Source: an uncultured Sphingomonadaceae bacterium
GTDB lineage: Bacteria; Pseudomonadota; Alphaproteobacteria; Sphingomonadales; Sphingomonadaceae
Reading direction: 5' to 3'
Length of the DNA stretch: 64,000 nt
Assembly: GCA_947497455.1 (NCBI GenBank)
Contig: CANMGU010000002.1
Location: forward strand, 900,506-964,505
Of this stretch, positions 18,356 to 28,494 are shown piece by piece. Under the pieces are notes generated by a model that was given only the letters and a program-made list of their open reading frames with translations, was not told the DNA's origin and did no database searches. The translations under genes were made by a program, and so were the position numbers. Every line of letters starts with the position of its first letter. Position 1 is the first letter of the stretch.

Positions 18356-20626
18356 CTATTTGGCAATACCGCTAGCCGCCAGCACGGATAAAGTAACGAG
18401 CTCAGATGCAGTCGAAGCCATCGTGGCGATCTGCACTGACTTGTCCAAACCGACCAGCATCGGCCCGATCACCGCATCACCACCCAATTCGCGGAGCAGC
18501 TTTGCCGAGAGATTGGCAGATTGCAGGCCCGGCATGACCAGCACATTGGCTGAGCCGGATAGCCGGTTAAACGGATAGTTTGCCATTAATTTCGGATTGA
18601 GCGCGACGTCCGGTGCCATTTCACCTTCATATTCAAAAGCGACCCGGCGGCTATCAAGCACCGCGACGGCTTCCCGAATATTTTCCAGCCAGCGTCCGGC
18701 AGGATTGCCGAATGTTGAATAGCTGAGGAAGGCAACACGCGGTTCATGGCCCATCTTCCGCGCAACGGCGGCAGTTTGTTCAGCAATATCGGCCAGCTCT
18801 TCCGCACTGGGCCGCTCATTGACTGTGGTGTCCGCCATGAAAACAGTATGGCTTTGTCCAACCATGACGTGAATTCCAAAGGCGGTTCGGCCTTTCTCCA
18901 CATCAATGACCTTGGCGACATCCTTGAAGGTTTGGGAATAGGGGCGGGTGACACCAGTGATCATCGCCTCGCCTTGATCCATAGCGAGCAAGGCCGAGCC
19001 AAATATATTGCGATCCTGATTGACCATGCGTTTTATGTCGCGCTTCATATGGCCTTTCCGATGCAAGCGCTCATAAAGCATATTGACCATCTCGGGGACG
19101 AGCGGACTGTTGCGCGAGTTGTGGATTTCAAACCGGTCGGGATCGCTGACGCCAAGTTCTTTGAGCTTTTCGCGCACGCGATCATCGCGGCCGACCAGCA
19201 CCGGTGTGCCATAGCCGCCATCCTGAAACTGGATGGCCGCGCGCAGCACAACATCTTCTTCGGCTTCGGCAAAAATCACGCGTTTCGGCGCCAAACGCGA
19301 GGTTTCGTAAGCCTGCGTCAAGACCGATGTGGTTGGGTTGAGCCGCGCCTTGAGGCTTTGACGATAGGCATCGAGATCCTCAATCGGTTTCTGCGCCACA
19401 CCGCTGTCCATTGCAGCTTTGGCAACCGCAGCGGAGACCACGTCCATAAGACGCGGATCAAAGGGCGCAGGAATAATATAGTCCACGCCAAATGTCGGTG
19501 CTTGCCCGCCATAGGCTGCAGCGACTTCTTCCGGCACCTGCTCTCGTGCCAGTTCGGCAATCGCATTGGCAGCTGCGACTTTCATTTCGTCGTTGATCCG
19601 AGTGGCGCGGACATCCAGTGCACCCCGGAAAATAAACGGGAAGCCGAGGACATTGTTGACCTGGTTGGGATAGTCTGATCGTCCGGTGGCAACAATCGCA
19701 TCGGGCCGGGCCGCCTTGGCATCTGGCGGGGTGATCTCGGGGTCAGGATTGGCCATCGCAAAGATAATCGGCTTGTCGGCCATGTCCCTGACCATTTCGG
19801 GTTTGAGAGCGCCAGCGGCAGAAAGGCCTAGGAACACGTCGGCCCCTTTCAAGGCTTCGGTGAGATCGCGCGCATCGGTGTCTATCGCATGAGCGGATTT
19901 CCATTGGTCGACATTGTCACGTCCGCGATAAATGACACCGGTGCGGTCACACATGGTGAGATTATCATGTGGTACGCCCATCGCCTTGATCAGCGCCGCA
20001 CAGGCAATAGCAGCAGCGCCCGCGCCGTTGACGACAACCTTGATGTCTTTGACTTCGCGATTGGTCAGCAAGCAGGCGTTGATGATACCGGCCGCAGCAA
20101 TAATGGCCGTGCCATGCTGATCATCATGGAAGACCGGAATATTCATCCGGTCACGCAACGTTTGCTCGATAATGAAACAGGCTGGCGCGCCGATATCTTC
20201 CAGATTAATGCCGCCAAAGCTGGGCTCCATCAATTCGACCGCATTGATAAACGCCTCGGTATCTTCAGTGTCGAGTTCGAGATCGATCGAGTCGACATCA
20301 GCAAAGCGCTTGAATAGGACTGCCTTGCCTTCCATCACCGGCTTGGAGGCAAGTGCGCCAAGATTGCCAAGGCCCAGAATGGCGGTGCCGTTGGATATCA
20401 CCGCAACCAGATTGCCTTTGGCGGTATAGTCATAGGCTGTGGCAGGATCTTCGGCGATGGCGCGGACCGGGACAGCAACGCCGGGTGAATAGGCGAGACT
20501 TAGATCGCGTTGTGTCGCCATCGGCTTGGACGCGATAATTTCAATTTTTCCGGGTCTTCCGTGGGAATGAAATAAAAGGGCTTCGCGTTCAGAAAATTCT
20601 ACGTTGCTTTTGTTCTCGTCGGCCAA
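18356..20626 (-). CDS. maeB: NADP-dependent malic enzyme with phosphotransacetylase-like domain
   Basis: 756 aa two-domain enzyme that oxidatively decarboxylates malate to pyruvate. The N-terminal malic enzyme part (about residues 1-430) shows the active-site region SLAYSPGVAVPVRAI, the metal site FHDDQHGTA and the dinucleotide fold VVNGAGAAAIACA. The C-terminal part (about 435-756) resembles phosphotransacetylase, for example GAVLPGLQSANL-type sequence near the end, and in MaeB it has a regulatory role by binding acetyl-CoA. Length and order are normal. Divergent from mutS. Confidence 0.94.
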   Translation of the reverse strand: MADENKSNVEFSEREALLFHSHGRPGKIEIIASKPMATQRDLSLAYSPGVAVPVRAIAEDPATAYDYTAKGNLVAVISNGTAILGLGNLGALASKPVMEGKAVLFKRFADVDSIDLELDTEDTEAFINAVELMEPSFGGINLEDIGAPACFIIEQTLRDRMNIPVFHDDQHGTAIIAAAGIINACLLTNREVKDIKVVVNGAGAAAIACAALIKAMGVPHDNLTMCDRTGVIYRGRDNVDQWKSAHAIDTDARDLTEALKGADVFLGLSAAGALKPEMVRDMADKPIIFAMANPDPEITPPDAKAARPDAIVATGRSDYPNQVNNVLGFPFIFRGALDVRATRINDEMKVAAANAIAELAREQVPEEVAAAYGGQAPTFGVDYIIPAPFDPRLMDVVSAAVAKAAMDSGVAQKPIEDLDAYRQSLKARLNPTTSVLTQAYETSRLAPKRVIFAEAEEDVVLRAAIQFQDGGYGTPVLVGRDDRVREKLKELGVSDPDRFEIHNSRNSPLVPEMVNMLYERLHRKGHMKRDIKRMVNQDRNIFGSALLAMDQGEAMITGVTRPYSQTFKDVAKVIDVEKGRTAFGIHVMVGQSHTVFMADTTVNERPSAEELADIAEQTAAVARKMGHEPRVAFLSYSTFGNPAGRWLENIREAVAVLDSRRVAFEYEGEMAPDVALNPKLMANYPFNRLSGSANVLVMPGLQSANLSAKLLRELGGDAVIGPMLVGLDKSVQIATMASTASELVTLSVLAASGIAK

Positions 20627-20810
20627 ATTATATCTCCGTGATTCAGGTTCGGCCTCTTGTGCCCGCCCCCTGCTGCGCGTCCCGGTACGTGCCTACTCCG
20701 AATGATGGTGGTTGTACAAGACTTGGTATATTGCTGATTTCGAATAACTCTGTTCAATTAAAGAAATCGGGCTCTTTTCCCGAACCGGACTCTTCGCTAT
20801 CGCAAGAGGG

Positions 20811-23486
20811 ATGGCAACACAGACTCAACAGAAATCGGGATCAAAGGGCGCAAAGCCGGACAAGTCTAGAACGAAGGCTGCGGCGCCCGCAAAGCTGACT
20901 CCGATGATGGAGCAATATTTTGCGCTCAAGGAAAAAGCGCAGGATTGTTTGCTGTTCTACCGAATGGGCGATTTTTTCGAGCTGTTCTTTGAAGATGCCA
21001 AGCTGGCTTCGGCGGCGCTAGATATTGCTCTGACAACACGCGGGAAAAACGCCGGAGAATCGATACCGATGTGCGGTGTGCCCGTCCATGCAGCGGAAAG
21101 CTATCTTGCGAAGCTGATCCGGGCCGGATTCAAAGTGGCAATTGCCGAGCAGACCGAGACGCCTGCAGAGGCCAAGGCGCGCGGAGGATACAAGGCTTTG
21201 GTCGCGCGGGATATCATTCGCTTTGTTACGGCCGGCACGTTGACAGAAGACACGCTGCTCGACGCCCGATCAGATAATATGCTGGTTTCCATCGCCGAGG
21301 TGCAGGGGCAGATTGGCATCGCCGCAAGTGATATCTCGACTGGAGATTTTGAGCTGCTGCAAATTTCCGAGCATGCCCTGACTGCGGAGTTGGCACGGAT
21401 CGCGCCGTCCGAGATTATCTGCAGTCCGTCCCTGGCGGCGCGGCTCGAAACTGCGACCGAATGGCCTAAAGAGGATTTTGACAGTCAGAAGGCCGAGCGC
21501 ACGTTGAAGGCGCTTTTCGGGGTTTCCACGCTGGACGGCTATGGCGATTTTTCCCGCAGCGAACTGGCGGCAGCGGGCGGACTGATCGCTTATGTCGAGC
21601 ATGCCGCGCAAGGCGACACACCGTTTCTGAAGCCGCCGGTGCAGCGCCATGCAGGTGAATATCTGCTGATTGACGGGGCAACCCGCGCCAGTCTCGAGAT
21701 TGAACGAACAATGGCGGGAGAGCGCAAGGGGAGCTTGCTCGACAATATCGACCGCACGGTAACGCCGGGTGGCGCGCGTCTGCTCGGTCGTGATCTGGCT
21801 GCGCCGCTATTTGACGAAGCAAAGATCAACCAGCGTCTGGGCGTGGTGCAATGGTTTCACGATGCTCCAGCGGTTCGTGATATGGTGCGCGACGCGCTCA
21901 AGGCCATGCCGGATGTCAGTCGCGCTTTAGGCCGGGTTTCGGCGGGACGCGGCAGCCCGCGGGACATCGGCCAGATACGTGATGGTCTGAATGGTGCGCG
22001 ACATCTGCGCGAGCGTCTGGCGCTCGACATGGCGTTGCCCGATCTGATGGACGCCTTGCTGCCAGCGCTTGATGGCCATGCTGCGATGGTCGACCTGCTG
22101 GAGCAGGCCTTGGTCGAATCGCCGCCAACGGACATGACCAATGGCGGTTATATTGCCGCTGGCTATGATCCGGCTCTTGACGAATTGCGCAGTGCCGGAT
22201 CCGATGGCCGCAAGGCGATTGCGACCCTCGAAGGACGCTACCGTGAGGCGACCGGGATCAATACGCTCAAGATCAAACATAATGCCGTGCTCGGCTATTT
22301 TGTCGAGGTGCCAGCGCGCCACGGCGATAGCCTGATGGCGGAAGATTCAGGTTTCACCCATCGCCAGACCCTTGCGGGCGTGGTGCGGTTCAATTCAACA
22401 GAGCTTCACGAAGAGGCGGTACGGGTGACGCAGGCGGGCGCTCATGCACTGGCCGCCGAAGCCGCACATTTTGAAGAACTGGTCGACAAGGTTTTGCAGC
22501 GCAAGGATGCGATTGCTATCAGTGCGGACGCGCTGGCGCGGATTGATGTGGCTTCCGCATTGGCCGAACGGGCGGTTGAAGGGCAATGGTGCCGTCCCGA
22601 ATTCGCCCATGGCAATGTGCTCGATATCAGAGCTGGTCGCCATCCGGTGGTCGAGGCGGCACTCAGTGCATCCGGTGATCCGTTTGTCGCCAATGATTGT
22701 GCCTTATCTAACGATGAGCGCCTCTGGCTGGTTTCGGGTCCGAATATGGGCGGTAAATCGACATTCCTGCGGCAGAATGCGTTGATTGTGATTCTGGCGC
22801 AGGCGGGCGGCTTCGTGCCGGCCGTCTCAGCTAGTCTCAGCCTGGTTGACCGTTTGTTCAGCCGCGTTGGTGCGTCTGACAATCTGGCACAAGGACGTTC
22901 CACGTTCATGGTCGAGATGGTCGAAACCGCGACAATTCTCAGTCAGGCGACGGACAAGAGTTTTGTCATTCTGGATGAAGTGGGTCGGGGAACCTCAACC
23001 TATGATGGCCTCGCCCTGGCATGGGCGGTTGTCGAGGCGGTGCATGAAACCAATCAGTGTCGCTGTCTATTTGCCACCCATTATCATGAACTGACCCGAC
23101 TGGCCGACCGGCTCGACGCGATGTCATTGCACCATGTCCGGGCGCGGGAATGGAAGGGCGATCTTGTGCTGCTTCACGAACTCGCAAAGGGTCCGGCGGA
23201 TCGCAGCTATGGTCTGGCCGTCGCCAAACTGGCGGGTATTCCCAAGCCGGTTTTGAAACGGGCGAAATCGGTGCTGGATAAGCTGGAGGCCGGAAAAGCG
23301 GAAACTGGCGGGCTTGCGGCTGGATTGGGTGACCTGCCGTTATTCGCGGCCAGTCTTGCGGACGAGGAAACAGAAACTGATATGCTTAGAGACGCGTTGA
23401 ACGAGCTCGACATCGATGCGTTGAGTCCGCGTGATGCGCTCGACAGGCTTTATGCGCTAAAATCGTTGCTGGAACAGGAAGAATAG
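20811..23486 (+). CDS. mutS: DNA mismatch repair protein MutS
   Basis: 891 aa mismatch recognition ATPase. The mismatch-binding N-terminal domain carries FYRMGDFFELFFEDA with the Phe-x-Glu wedge (F-E-L). The C-terminal ABC-type ATPase has Walker A GPNMGGKST at about residue 643 and Walker B VILDEVGRGTSTYDG; the helix-turn-helix dimer region follows with ATHYHELTRLADR. About 30 lysine-rich residues precede the first domain. Complete and of normal length. A peroxiredoxin gene follows one base after its stop. Confidence 0.97.
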   Translation: MATQTQQKSGSKGAKPDKSRTKAAAPAKLTPMMEQYFALKEKAQDCLLFYRMGDFFELFFEDAKLASAALDIALTTRGKNAGESIPMCGVPVHAAESYLAKLIRAGFKVAIAEQTETPAEAKARGGYKALVARDIIRFVTAGTLTEDTLLDARSDNMLVSIAEVQGQIGIAASDISTGDFELLQISEHALTAELARIAPSEIICSPSLAARLETATEWPKEDFDSQKAERTLKALFGVSTLDGYGDFSRSELAAAGGLIAYVEHAAQGDTPFLKPPVQRHAGEYLLIDGATRASLEIERTMAGERKGSLLDNIDRTVTPGGARLLGRDLAAPLFDEAKINQRLGVVQWFHDAPAVRDMVRDALKAMPDVSRALGRVSAGRGSPRDIGQIRDGLNGARHLRERLALDMALPDLMDALLPALDGHAAMVDLLEQALVESPPTDMTNGGYIAAGYDPALDELRSAGSDGRKAIATLEGRYREATGINTLKIKHNAVLGYFVEVPARHGDSLMAEDSGFTHRQTLAGVVRFNSTELHEEAVRVTQAGAHALAAEAAHFEELVDKVLQRKDAIAISADALARIDVASALAERAVEGQWCRPEFAHGNVLDIRAGRHPVVEAALSASGDPFVANDCALSNDERLWLVSGPNMGGKSTFLRQNALIVILAQAGGFVPAVSASLSLVDRLFSRVGASDNLAQGRSTFMVEMVETATILSQATDKSFVILDEVGRGTSTYDGLALAWAVVEAVHETNQCRCLFATHYHELTRLADRLDAMSLHHVRAREWKGDLVLLHELAKGPADRSYGLAVAKLAGIPKPVLKRAKSVLDKLEAGKAETGGLAAGLGDLPLFAASLADEETETDMLRDALNELDIDALSPRDALDRLYALKSLLEQEE

Positions 23487-23487
23487 A

Positions 23488-24066
23488 ATGAATCGCTGGA
23501 TCATTATCGCTATGGCTGGGTTGCTATTGATGGGCGGCATTTATGTCTACAGTGCGCGTAGTGCCAATGCCGAAGCGCTGGAGGTTGGAGCAGCTGCCCC
23601 CGACTTTGAAACAACCGGCGCACTGGCGGGAAAACCGTTCAAGATAAGCCTGTCTGAAAAGCTGCAAAGCGGTCCGGTCGTGCTCTATTTCTTTCCTCAG
23701 GCTTTTACCGAAGGCTGCACTATCGAGGCCAATATGTTTGCCGAAGCCACGGCTGATTTTGAGGCGGCTGGGGCTACAGTTATTGGCATGTCGGGCGACG
23801 ATATGGAAACGCTGACCAAATTCTCGGTTGAGGAGTGCCGCGATAAATTTGCGGTGGCGCGCGCAGATGACGAGGTAATGGATGGTTATCAAGTTCGTAT
23901 GGAACCGACATTGGCGCTGACCAACAGAACCAGCTATGTAATTGATCAGAATAGCAAAATTGCACTGGTGCACAGCGCGCAGGACCCCCGAAGCCATGTG
24001 AAAATGACGCTCGAAAAGGTGAAGCAATTGGAGCGGGCGAAGATCGCTGCGCCGCCTGAAAATTGA
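23488..24066 (+). CDS. Membrane-anchored or exported peroxiredoxin
   Basis: 192 aa AhpC/TSA (BCP-like) peroxiredoxin with an N-terminal hydrophobic segment (residues 4-23, cleavage possible after SANA). The peroxidatic Cys is in FTEGCTIEA, the usual TxxC setting; a second Cys is in VEECRDKF and may act as the resolving residue. So it probably reduces peroxide in the periplasm. It begins one base after the mutS stop and is likely co-transcribed with it. Confidence 0.85.
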   Translation: MNRWIIIAMAGLLLMGGIYVYSARSANAEALEVGAAAPDFETTGALAGKPFKISLSEKLQSGPVVLYFFPQAFTEGCTIEANMFAEATADFEAAGATVIGMSGDDMETLTKFSVEECRDKFAVARADDEVMDGYQVRMEPTLALTNRTSYVIDQNSKIALVHSAQDPRSHVKMTLEKVKQLERAKIAAPPEN

Positions 24067-24108
24067 TAAACATGTTGCAATTGGCGTGAAGCTGGATTGA
24101 AAGACAGC

Positions 24109-25038
24109 ATGACCGAAGAAGCAAATAATCACGCGCCCGATCCTGCGATGCTGGCCAAGGCTGAAACGCTCACCGAGGCCTTGCCCTATTTGCAGCGCTA
24201 TGCGGGCAAGACCTTTGTCGTAAAATATGGCGGCCACGCGATGGGCGACCCCGCGCTGGCGCGCAATTTTGCCGAGGATGTGGTGCTGTTGAAAGCCGTT
24301 GGCATCAACCCGGTCGTGGTCCACGGTGGCGGCCCGCAAATAGGCGCGATGCTGGAACGGGTTGGCGTTGAAAGCGAGTTTGTCGACGGGCTGCGAGTCA
24401 CGACCAAGGAAACCGCCGAGATCGCCGAGATGGTTTTGTCTGGCGCAATCAATAAGGAGCTGGTGAGCTGGATAGAAAGAGCCGGTGGCAGCGCGATTGG
24501 TATATCCGGCAAGGATGGCGGCTTTGTAAAGGCAGCCAAGCTCCGCCGCACTGCTCGCGATCCGGACAGCAATATCGAACGGATTATTGATCTCGGCTTT
24601 GTCGGCGAACCGAAGCGAGTCGATCGGAGCGTCGTGGATACCATTTCGACCGCAGGCATGATTCCGGTCATCGCTCCAATTGGGGTGGGCGAGGATGGCC
24701 ATACCTATAATATCAACGCCGACACCATGGCCGGTGCTGTTGCCGCCGCCCTTAGAGCCTCGCGCCTGTTTCTGTTGACAGATGTTGCCGGTGTGTTGGA
24801 CAAGAAGGGCGAGCTGCTAACCGACCTTTTTCCCGGCGAAATCAAACGGCTTAAGGAAGATGGCACGATATCAGGTGGTATGATTCCCAAACTGGAAACC
24901 TGTGTTAATGCGGTAATGAAGGGTGTTGATGCCGCAGTCGTGCTGGATGGCCGCGTGCCGCATGCTATGCTGCTGGAAATCTTCACCAGCAAGGGTGCTG
25001 GTACCTTGATCCGGGATGATTTTGAAACGGTTGATTAA
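24109..25038 (+). CDS. argB: Acetylglutamate kinase
   Basis: 309 aa amino-acid kinase family enzyme that phosphorylates N-acetylglutamate in arginine synthesis. Seen: VVKYGGHAM near the start, the glycine loop [11 protein letters not shown], substrate site GLRVT, and the C-terminal block [17 protein letters not shown] at 24109 ([11 protein letters not shown]) is preferred to the open frame from 24097. Normal length. A short gap separates it from yggT, folD and a lipoprotein on the same strand. Confidence 0.96.
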   Translation: MTEEANNHAPDPAMLAKAETLTEALPYLQRYAGKTFVVKYGGHAMGDPALARNFAEDVVLLKAVGINPVVVHGGGPQIGAMLERVGVESEFVDGLRVTTKETAEIAEMVLSGAINKELVSWIERAGGSAIGISGKDGGFVKAAKLRRTARDPDSNIERIIDLGFVGEPKRVDRSVVDTISTAGMIPVIAPIGVGEDGHTYNINADTMAGAVAAALRASRLFLLTDVAGVLDKKGELLTDLFPGEIKRLKEDGTISGGMIPKLETCVNAVMKGVDAAVVLDGRVPHAMLLEIFTSKGAGTLIRDDFETVD

Positions 25039-25147
25039 TTGCCGAACTGTATTATATTATTGATACACTAATTTGATGGCATAGATTGCTTGGCATTGTG
25101 TGCCACTATCGTTTAATGGCCATCATGAGATAAAAAGGTTTCGGTTC

Positions 25148-25450
25148 ATGTTTTTCGCCCTGTTTCAGATTATTGCCATTTTGTTGAATGTCGCCATTAC
25201 CGTCATCATCGTGCAAGCGATTATGAGTTGGCTACTCGCATTTAACGTGATCAACCTGCAAAATGACATTGTGCGAGCAATCTGGACCACTTTGGATGCG
25301 CTGACAGCTCCGATTTACCGGCCTGTCCGCAGAATTATGCCCGACTTCGGATCGATTGATCTGACACCGATGGTCGTCATTATCGGGATCATTATCTTGC
25401 AGGATGCCATTCTTCCTCCGCTCGGTGCGGCGCTCATTCCCGTTTTATGA
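25148..25450 (+). CDS. YggT family membrane protein
   Basis: 100 aa protein with two hydrophobic segments (residues about 2-28 and 65-90) flanking the conserved loop [25 protein letters not shown], diagnostic for the YggT/Ycf19 family. The family is linked to osmotic tolerance and cell division or photosystem placement, but the activity is unknown. The ATG at 25148 starts directly at the first helix; an earlier in-frame start is less likely. The stop overlaps folD by 4 bases (ATGA), indicating co-translation. Confidence 0.9.
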   Translation: MFFALFQIIAILLNVAITVIIVQAIMSWLLAFNVINLQNDIVRAIWTTLDALTAPIYRPVRRIMPDFGSIDLTPMVVIIGIIILQDAILPPLGAALIPVL

Positions 25451-26349
25451 CTAAGAACGGGGCGGCGATAATCGACGGCAAAGCCTATGCCGCAAGCCTT
25501 CGTGAACGCATCAAGGCCGAAGTCCCGAAATTTCAAGAACATACTGGCCGGGTGCCCGGGCTTGCCGTGGTGCTGGTTGGCGACGATGCTGCCAGTCAGG
25601 TCTATGTCGCGTCCAAGCATAAGGCGACCGTGGCCGCTGGAATGGAAAGCTTCGAGCACCGCCTTCCGGCCGATACTGCGCAGGCAGACCTGCTCGCACT
25701 GGTTGAAAAATTGAACGCGGATGAAGCTGTCGATGGCATATTGGTGCAATTGCCGCTGCCGGACCATCTGAATGAAAAAGCCGTCGTTATGGCGATTGAT
25801 CCGGACAAGGATGTCGATGGCCTGCATGTTATCAATGCCGGTCGGCTCGCCAATGGCGAGGAAGCGCTTACGCCTTGTACGCCGCTTGGCAGCCTCATGC
25901 TGCTCAAGGATCAGCTTGGTGATCTGTCGGGATTAAACGCCGTGGTCGTGGGTCGGTCGATATTGGTTGGCAAGCCGATGGCGCAATTGTTGCTCGCGGA
26001 AAATTGCACGGTGACTATGGCGCACAGCCGGACGCGCGATTTACCCGATGTTGTGCGCCGCGCTGATATTGTGGTGGCTGCCGTTGGTCGCGCTGAGATG
26101 GTCAAGGGCGACTGGTTGAAGGACGGTGCTGTGGTGATTGATGTCGGTATCAACCGGCTCGCCCCCGAAGCCGGTAAGGAAAAAGGCCGATTGGTCGGCG
26201 ATGTCGCTACCGCTGAAGCGATGGACCACGTCCGGGCGATTACCCCCGTTCCGGGAGGGGTTGGGCCGATGACTATTGCTGTGCTACTGCGTAACACATT
26301 GGTTGCCGCATCCGCGCGAGCAGGCCTTTCTAAGCCCGAAGGACTTTAA
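25447..26349 (+). CDS. folD: Bifunctional methylenetetrahydrofolate dehydrogenase/cyclohydrolase
   Basis: 300 aa one-carbon enzyme interconverting 5,10-methylene-, methenyl- and 10-formyl-tetrahydrofolate with NADP. The catalytic Tyr/Lys are in VYVASKHKA, followed by the signature LPLPDHLNE and the nucleotide site [14 protein letters not shown]; the C-terminal [10 protein letters not shown] block is present. Normal length. It overlaps yggT by 4 bases and is followed after 3 bases by a lipoprotein gene. Confidence 0.97.
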   Translation: MTKNGAAIIDGKAYAASLRERIKAEVPKFQEHTGRVPGLAVVLVGDDAASQVYVASKHKATVAAGMESFEHRLPADTAQADLLALVEKLNADEAVDGILVQLPLPDHLNEKAVVMAIDPDKDVDGLHVINAGRLANGEEALTPCTPLGSLMLLKDQLGDLSGLNAVVVGRSILVGKPMAQLLLAENCTVTMAHSRTRDLPDVVRRADIVVAAVGRAEMVKGDWLKDGAVVIDVGINRLAPEAGKEKGRLVGDVATAEAMDHVRAITPVPGGVGPMTIAVLLRNTLVAASARAGLSKPEGL

Positions 26350-26352
26350 CCC

Positions 26353-27072
26353 ATGAAACAGCTATTTGCGGCGTTGGGAATAGCATTGTTGTTGGCAGGT
26401 TGTGCCAGTAACGGCCGGCCAAATGACCGTGAACGGTTTTTACGAGCCGCCGGTAAGCCCGTCGCTAATCCCAGCGATATCGTCAAGGCGGAGCTCGCCT
26501 TTGCCCGACTGGCTCGAGAAAAAGGTCAATGGACAGCGTTTCGCGAAACAGCTGCGCCAGATGCGATTATGTTCACGCCCGAGATCGTGAGCGCGCAAGT
26601 CTGGCTGAAGGGAAAAGCGGACCCGCAGCGTGCGACCGAATGGCAAGCGCACAAGATATTCATGTCCTGTGATGGCAGCATGGGAGTGGCCACCGGGGCG
26701 TGGCAAGGAGCCAGTGGTGGTACTGGCTATTTCACAACCATCTGGGAAAAACAGGATGCCGAGAGCCGGCGTCAGCGCGGCAGAGAAGTCGAGTGGAAAT
26801 GGGTTTTCGATCATGGTGTGCCACTGGACAAACCTCTAGCGGAACCGGACTTTGTCACCACCAGAGTGGCGAGCTGTTCGAAAGATATGATTGCCGATGT
26901 CGGGGCGGTTGAGGCTGGTGAGAAGAATAAAAATGGATCATCGGTTGATGGCACATTATTCTGGAGCGCAGAGAGTTCTGACGACCGATCCCGGTCATTG
27001 GTCGTTCGCCTATGGAACGGCTCTGCATGGGAAGATGTTGTTTTTGACGACATTGCAGCGTCAGCCGAATGA
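26353..27072 (+). CDS. Lipoprotein of unknown function
   Basis: 239 aa. The signal peptide ends in LLLAGC, giving lipidated Cys17. The mature part (AELAFARLAREKGQWTAFRETAAPDAIMF) looks like an NTF2-like/SnoaL-type cone fold, a family that often binds small ligands, followed by a C-terminal charged segment. I do not recognise a specific named family. It lies 3 bases after folD and overlaps marC by 4 bases, so it belongs to the yggT-folD-marC operon. Confidence 0.7.
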   Translation: MKQLFAALGIALLLAGCASNGRPNDRERFLRAAGKPVANPSDIVKAELAFARLAREKGQWTAFRETAAPDAIMFTPEIVSAQVWLKGKADPQRATEWQAHKIFMSCDGSMGVATGAWQGASGGTGYFTTIWEKQDAESRRQRGREVEWKWVFDHGVPLDKPLAEPDFVTTRVASCSKDMIADVGAVEAGEKNKNGSSVDGTLFWSAESSDDRSRSLVVRLWNGSAWEDVVFDDIAASAE

Positions 27073-27686
27073 CTGAGCTTTTTGTTTCCGCCTTCATCAC
27101 CTTTTTCGTGGTGATTGATCCACCCGGCTGTGCGCCTATTTATGCCAGTCTGACGGGTGATGCCACGGCGAAACAGCGCCGCAATATGGCGATCCGCGCC
27201 ATTGTCGTCGCGGCGATAATCCTCGCAGTTTTTGCGGCCTTTGGCGAACAATTGCTGAGCGCGCTAGGGATCAGCCTTGATAGTTTCCGCATCGCTGGCG
27301 GGATCATGTTGTTCATTATCGCATTGGAAATGGTATTTGAAAAACGCACCCAGCGCCGCGAAGACCGGGCGCAGGATATCATCGATAAGCCGGAAATAGA
27401 GGATGTCTCGATTTTTCCTATGGCCATGCCGATGATTGCGGGGCCCGGATCCATTGCTGCGGTGATGCTGCTGATGGCGCGGCATGAAGGTCTCGAAAGC
27501 ACTTTCGTGATTCTGGGCGCTTTGGGGGCGGTCTTGTTACTGACGCTGGCTGGGCTGCTTCTTGCCGGAGCATTGATGCGCATATTGGGCCACAAAGTGG
27601 AGCAGGTGATTACCCGCGTACTTGGTGTGCTGCTGGGCGCGCTCGCGGTACAATTTGTGGTGGACGGGCTCAAGGCGAGCTTTTGA
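27069..27686 (+). CDS. MarC family integral membrane protein
   Basis: 205 aa with six hydrophobic segments. The family signature PPGCAPIYASLT near the N-terminus and PMIAGPGSIAAVMLLM in the middle are clear. The MarC family was once linked to antibiotic resistance, but its transport role is unproven. Last gene of the rightward yggT operon; it is convergent with the Trm112 gene, with only 3 bases between them. Confidence 0.88.
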   Translation: MTELFVSAFITFFVVIDPPGCAPIYASLTGDATAKQRRNMAIRAIVVAAIILAVFAAFGEQLLSALGISLDSFRIAGGIMLFIIALEMVFEKRTQRREDRAQDIIDKPEIEDVSIFPMAMPMIAGPGSIAAVMLLMARHEGLESTFVILGALGAVLLLTLAGLLLAGALMRILGHKVEQVITRVLGVLLGALAVQFVVDGLKASF

Positions 27687-27689
27687 GTC

Positions 27690-27875
27690 CTATAGTCTGC
27701 GCGCTTCCTCAATCAGCATTACCGGTATTCCGCGCTTGATCGGATAAGCGACGCCAGCCGCATCGCTGATCAACTCCTGTGCGTCGGCGTCATAGACCAG
27801 CGGTTTTCGCGTTGCCGGGCAGACCAAAATATCCAGCAAATTGACGTCAAACTTACCTGTCGGCTGATTGCTCAT
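27690..27875 (-). CDS. Trm112 family protein
   Basis: 61 aa zinc-ribbon-like protein of the Trm112/YcaR family. It has [21 protein letters not shown] and the C-terminal [11 protein letters not shown] typical of the family; only one of the usual metal-binding Cys is seen, as in many proteobacterial YcaR homologues. Eukaryotic Trm112 activates methyltransferases; a bacterial role is less clear. It overlaps the Lon-domain gene by 4 bases, so the two are coupled. Confidence 0.88.
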   Translation of the reverse strand: MSNQPTGKFDVNLLDILVCPATRKPLVYDADAQELISDAAGVAYPIKRGIPVMLIEEARRL

Positions 27876-28492
27876 TGCAGGGTAACCCGGCCCTCATCAC
27901 CATCCTGCCGTCCAAAAAACTCCAGCAATTGTATGATCAGTTCAGCGCGATTGGACAATCCGTCAACTTCGAGCAAAGCCTGTTTTGACGCGGCGTCAAA
28001 AGGCGCGATCTGAGCAATACCGTTGACGAAGGACATATCGTCGAGCCGTCCGATGCTGTCCCAGTCGACCTGATAGCCCTGCAGATCAGCAAATTTGCGC
28101 GATTCTATTTCCAGTGCAGCCCGTTCGGCGCTGGCGAGTACCTCGCCCAGTTCCGCATTTTCCTCAATTTCTGCCAGCACCTGGCGAAATGCGGTGGACG
28201 CATCCAGCTCTTCAACGACCTTGAATCGCGAAACGCCTTCCAGCAAAATATTGAACCGGCCATCATCCATCGCCTCAATGTCGATAATCTTGCCAACACA
28301 GCCGACGTCGAACAACTGCGGCACATCTCCATCCGTCTTCGGCTGGATCATTCCGATTTGCCGGTCCCGGGCCATCGCGTCGTTGATCAATGCACGGTAA
28401 CGCTCTTCAAATATATGAAGCGGCAGATGCATGCCGGGGAACAGCAATGCGCCGGCCAGGGGAAATATGGAGATGCGTTTGCTATCTGTCAT
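27872..28492 (-). CDS. Lon substrate-binding domain protein (LonN-like)
   Basis: 206 aa protein consisting only of the Lon N-terminal (PUA-like) substrate-binding domain: [29 protein letters not shown] followed by GCVGKI. There is no ATPase or protease domain. I use the ATG at 28492 (MTDSKRIS); the frame is open 17 codons upstream, inside the thioredoxin gene. It sits between thioredoxin and Trm112 in a leftward three-gene operon, an arrangement seen in other sphingomonads. Possibly a substrate adaptor, unproven. Confidence 0.85.
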   Translation of the reverse strand: MTDSKRISIFPLAGALLFPGMHLPLHIFEERYRALINDAMARDRQIGMIQPKTDGDVPQLFDVGCVGKIIDIEAMDDGRFNILLEGVSRFKVVEELDASTAFRQVLAEIEENAELGEVLASAERAALEIESRKFADLQGYQVDWDSIGRLDDMSFVNGIAQIAPFDAASKQALLEVDGLSNRAELIIQLLEFFGRQDGDEGRVTLQ

Positions 28493-28494
28493 AT

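Noticed and set aside
18746..19678. Long + strand open frame of 310 codons
   Set aside because: It lies fully antisense to the intact malic enzyme gene and has no recognisable domain; a shadow of strong codon bias.
23524..24702. 392-codon minus-strand frame across the peroxiredoxin and argB
   Set aside because: It runs antisense across two well-conserved genes and has no family similarity I can see.
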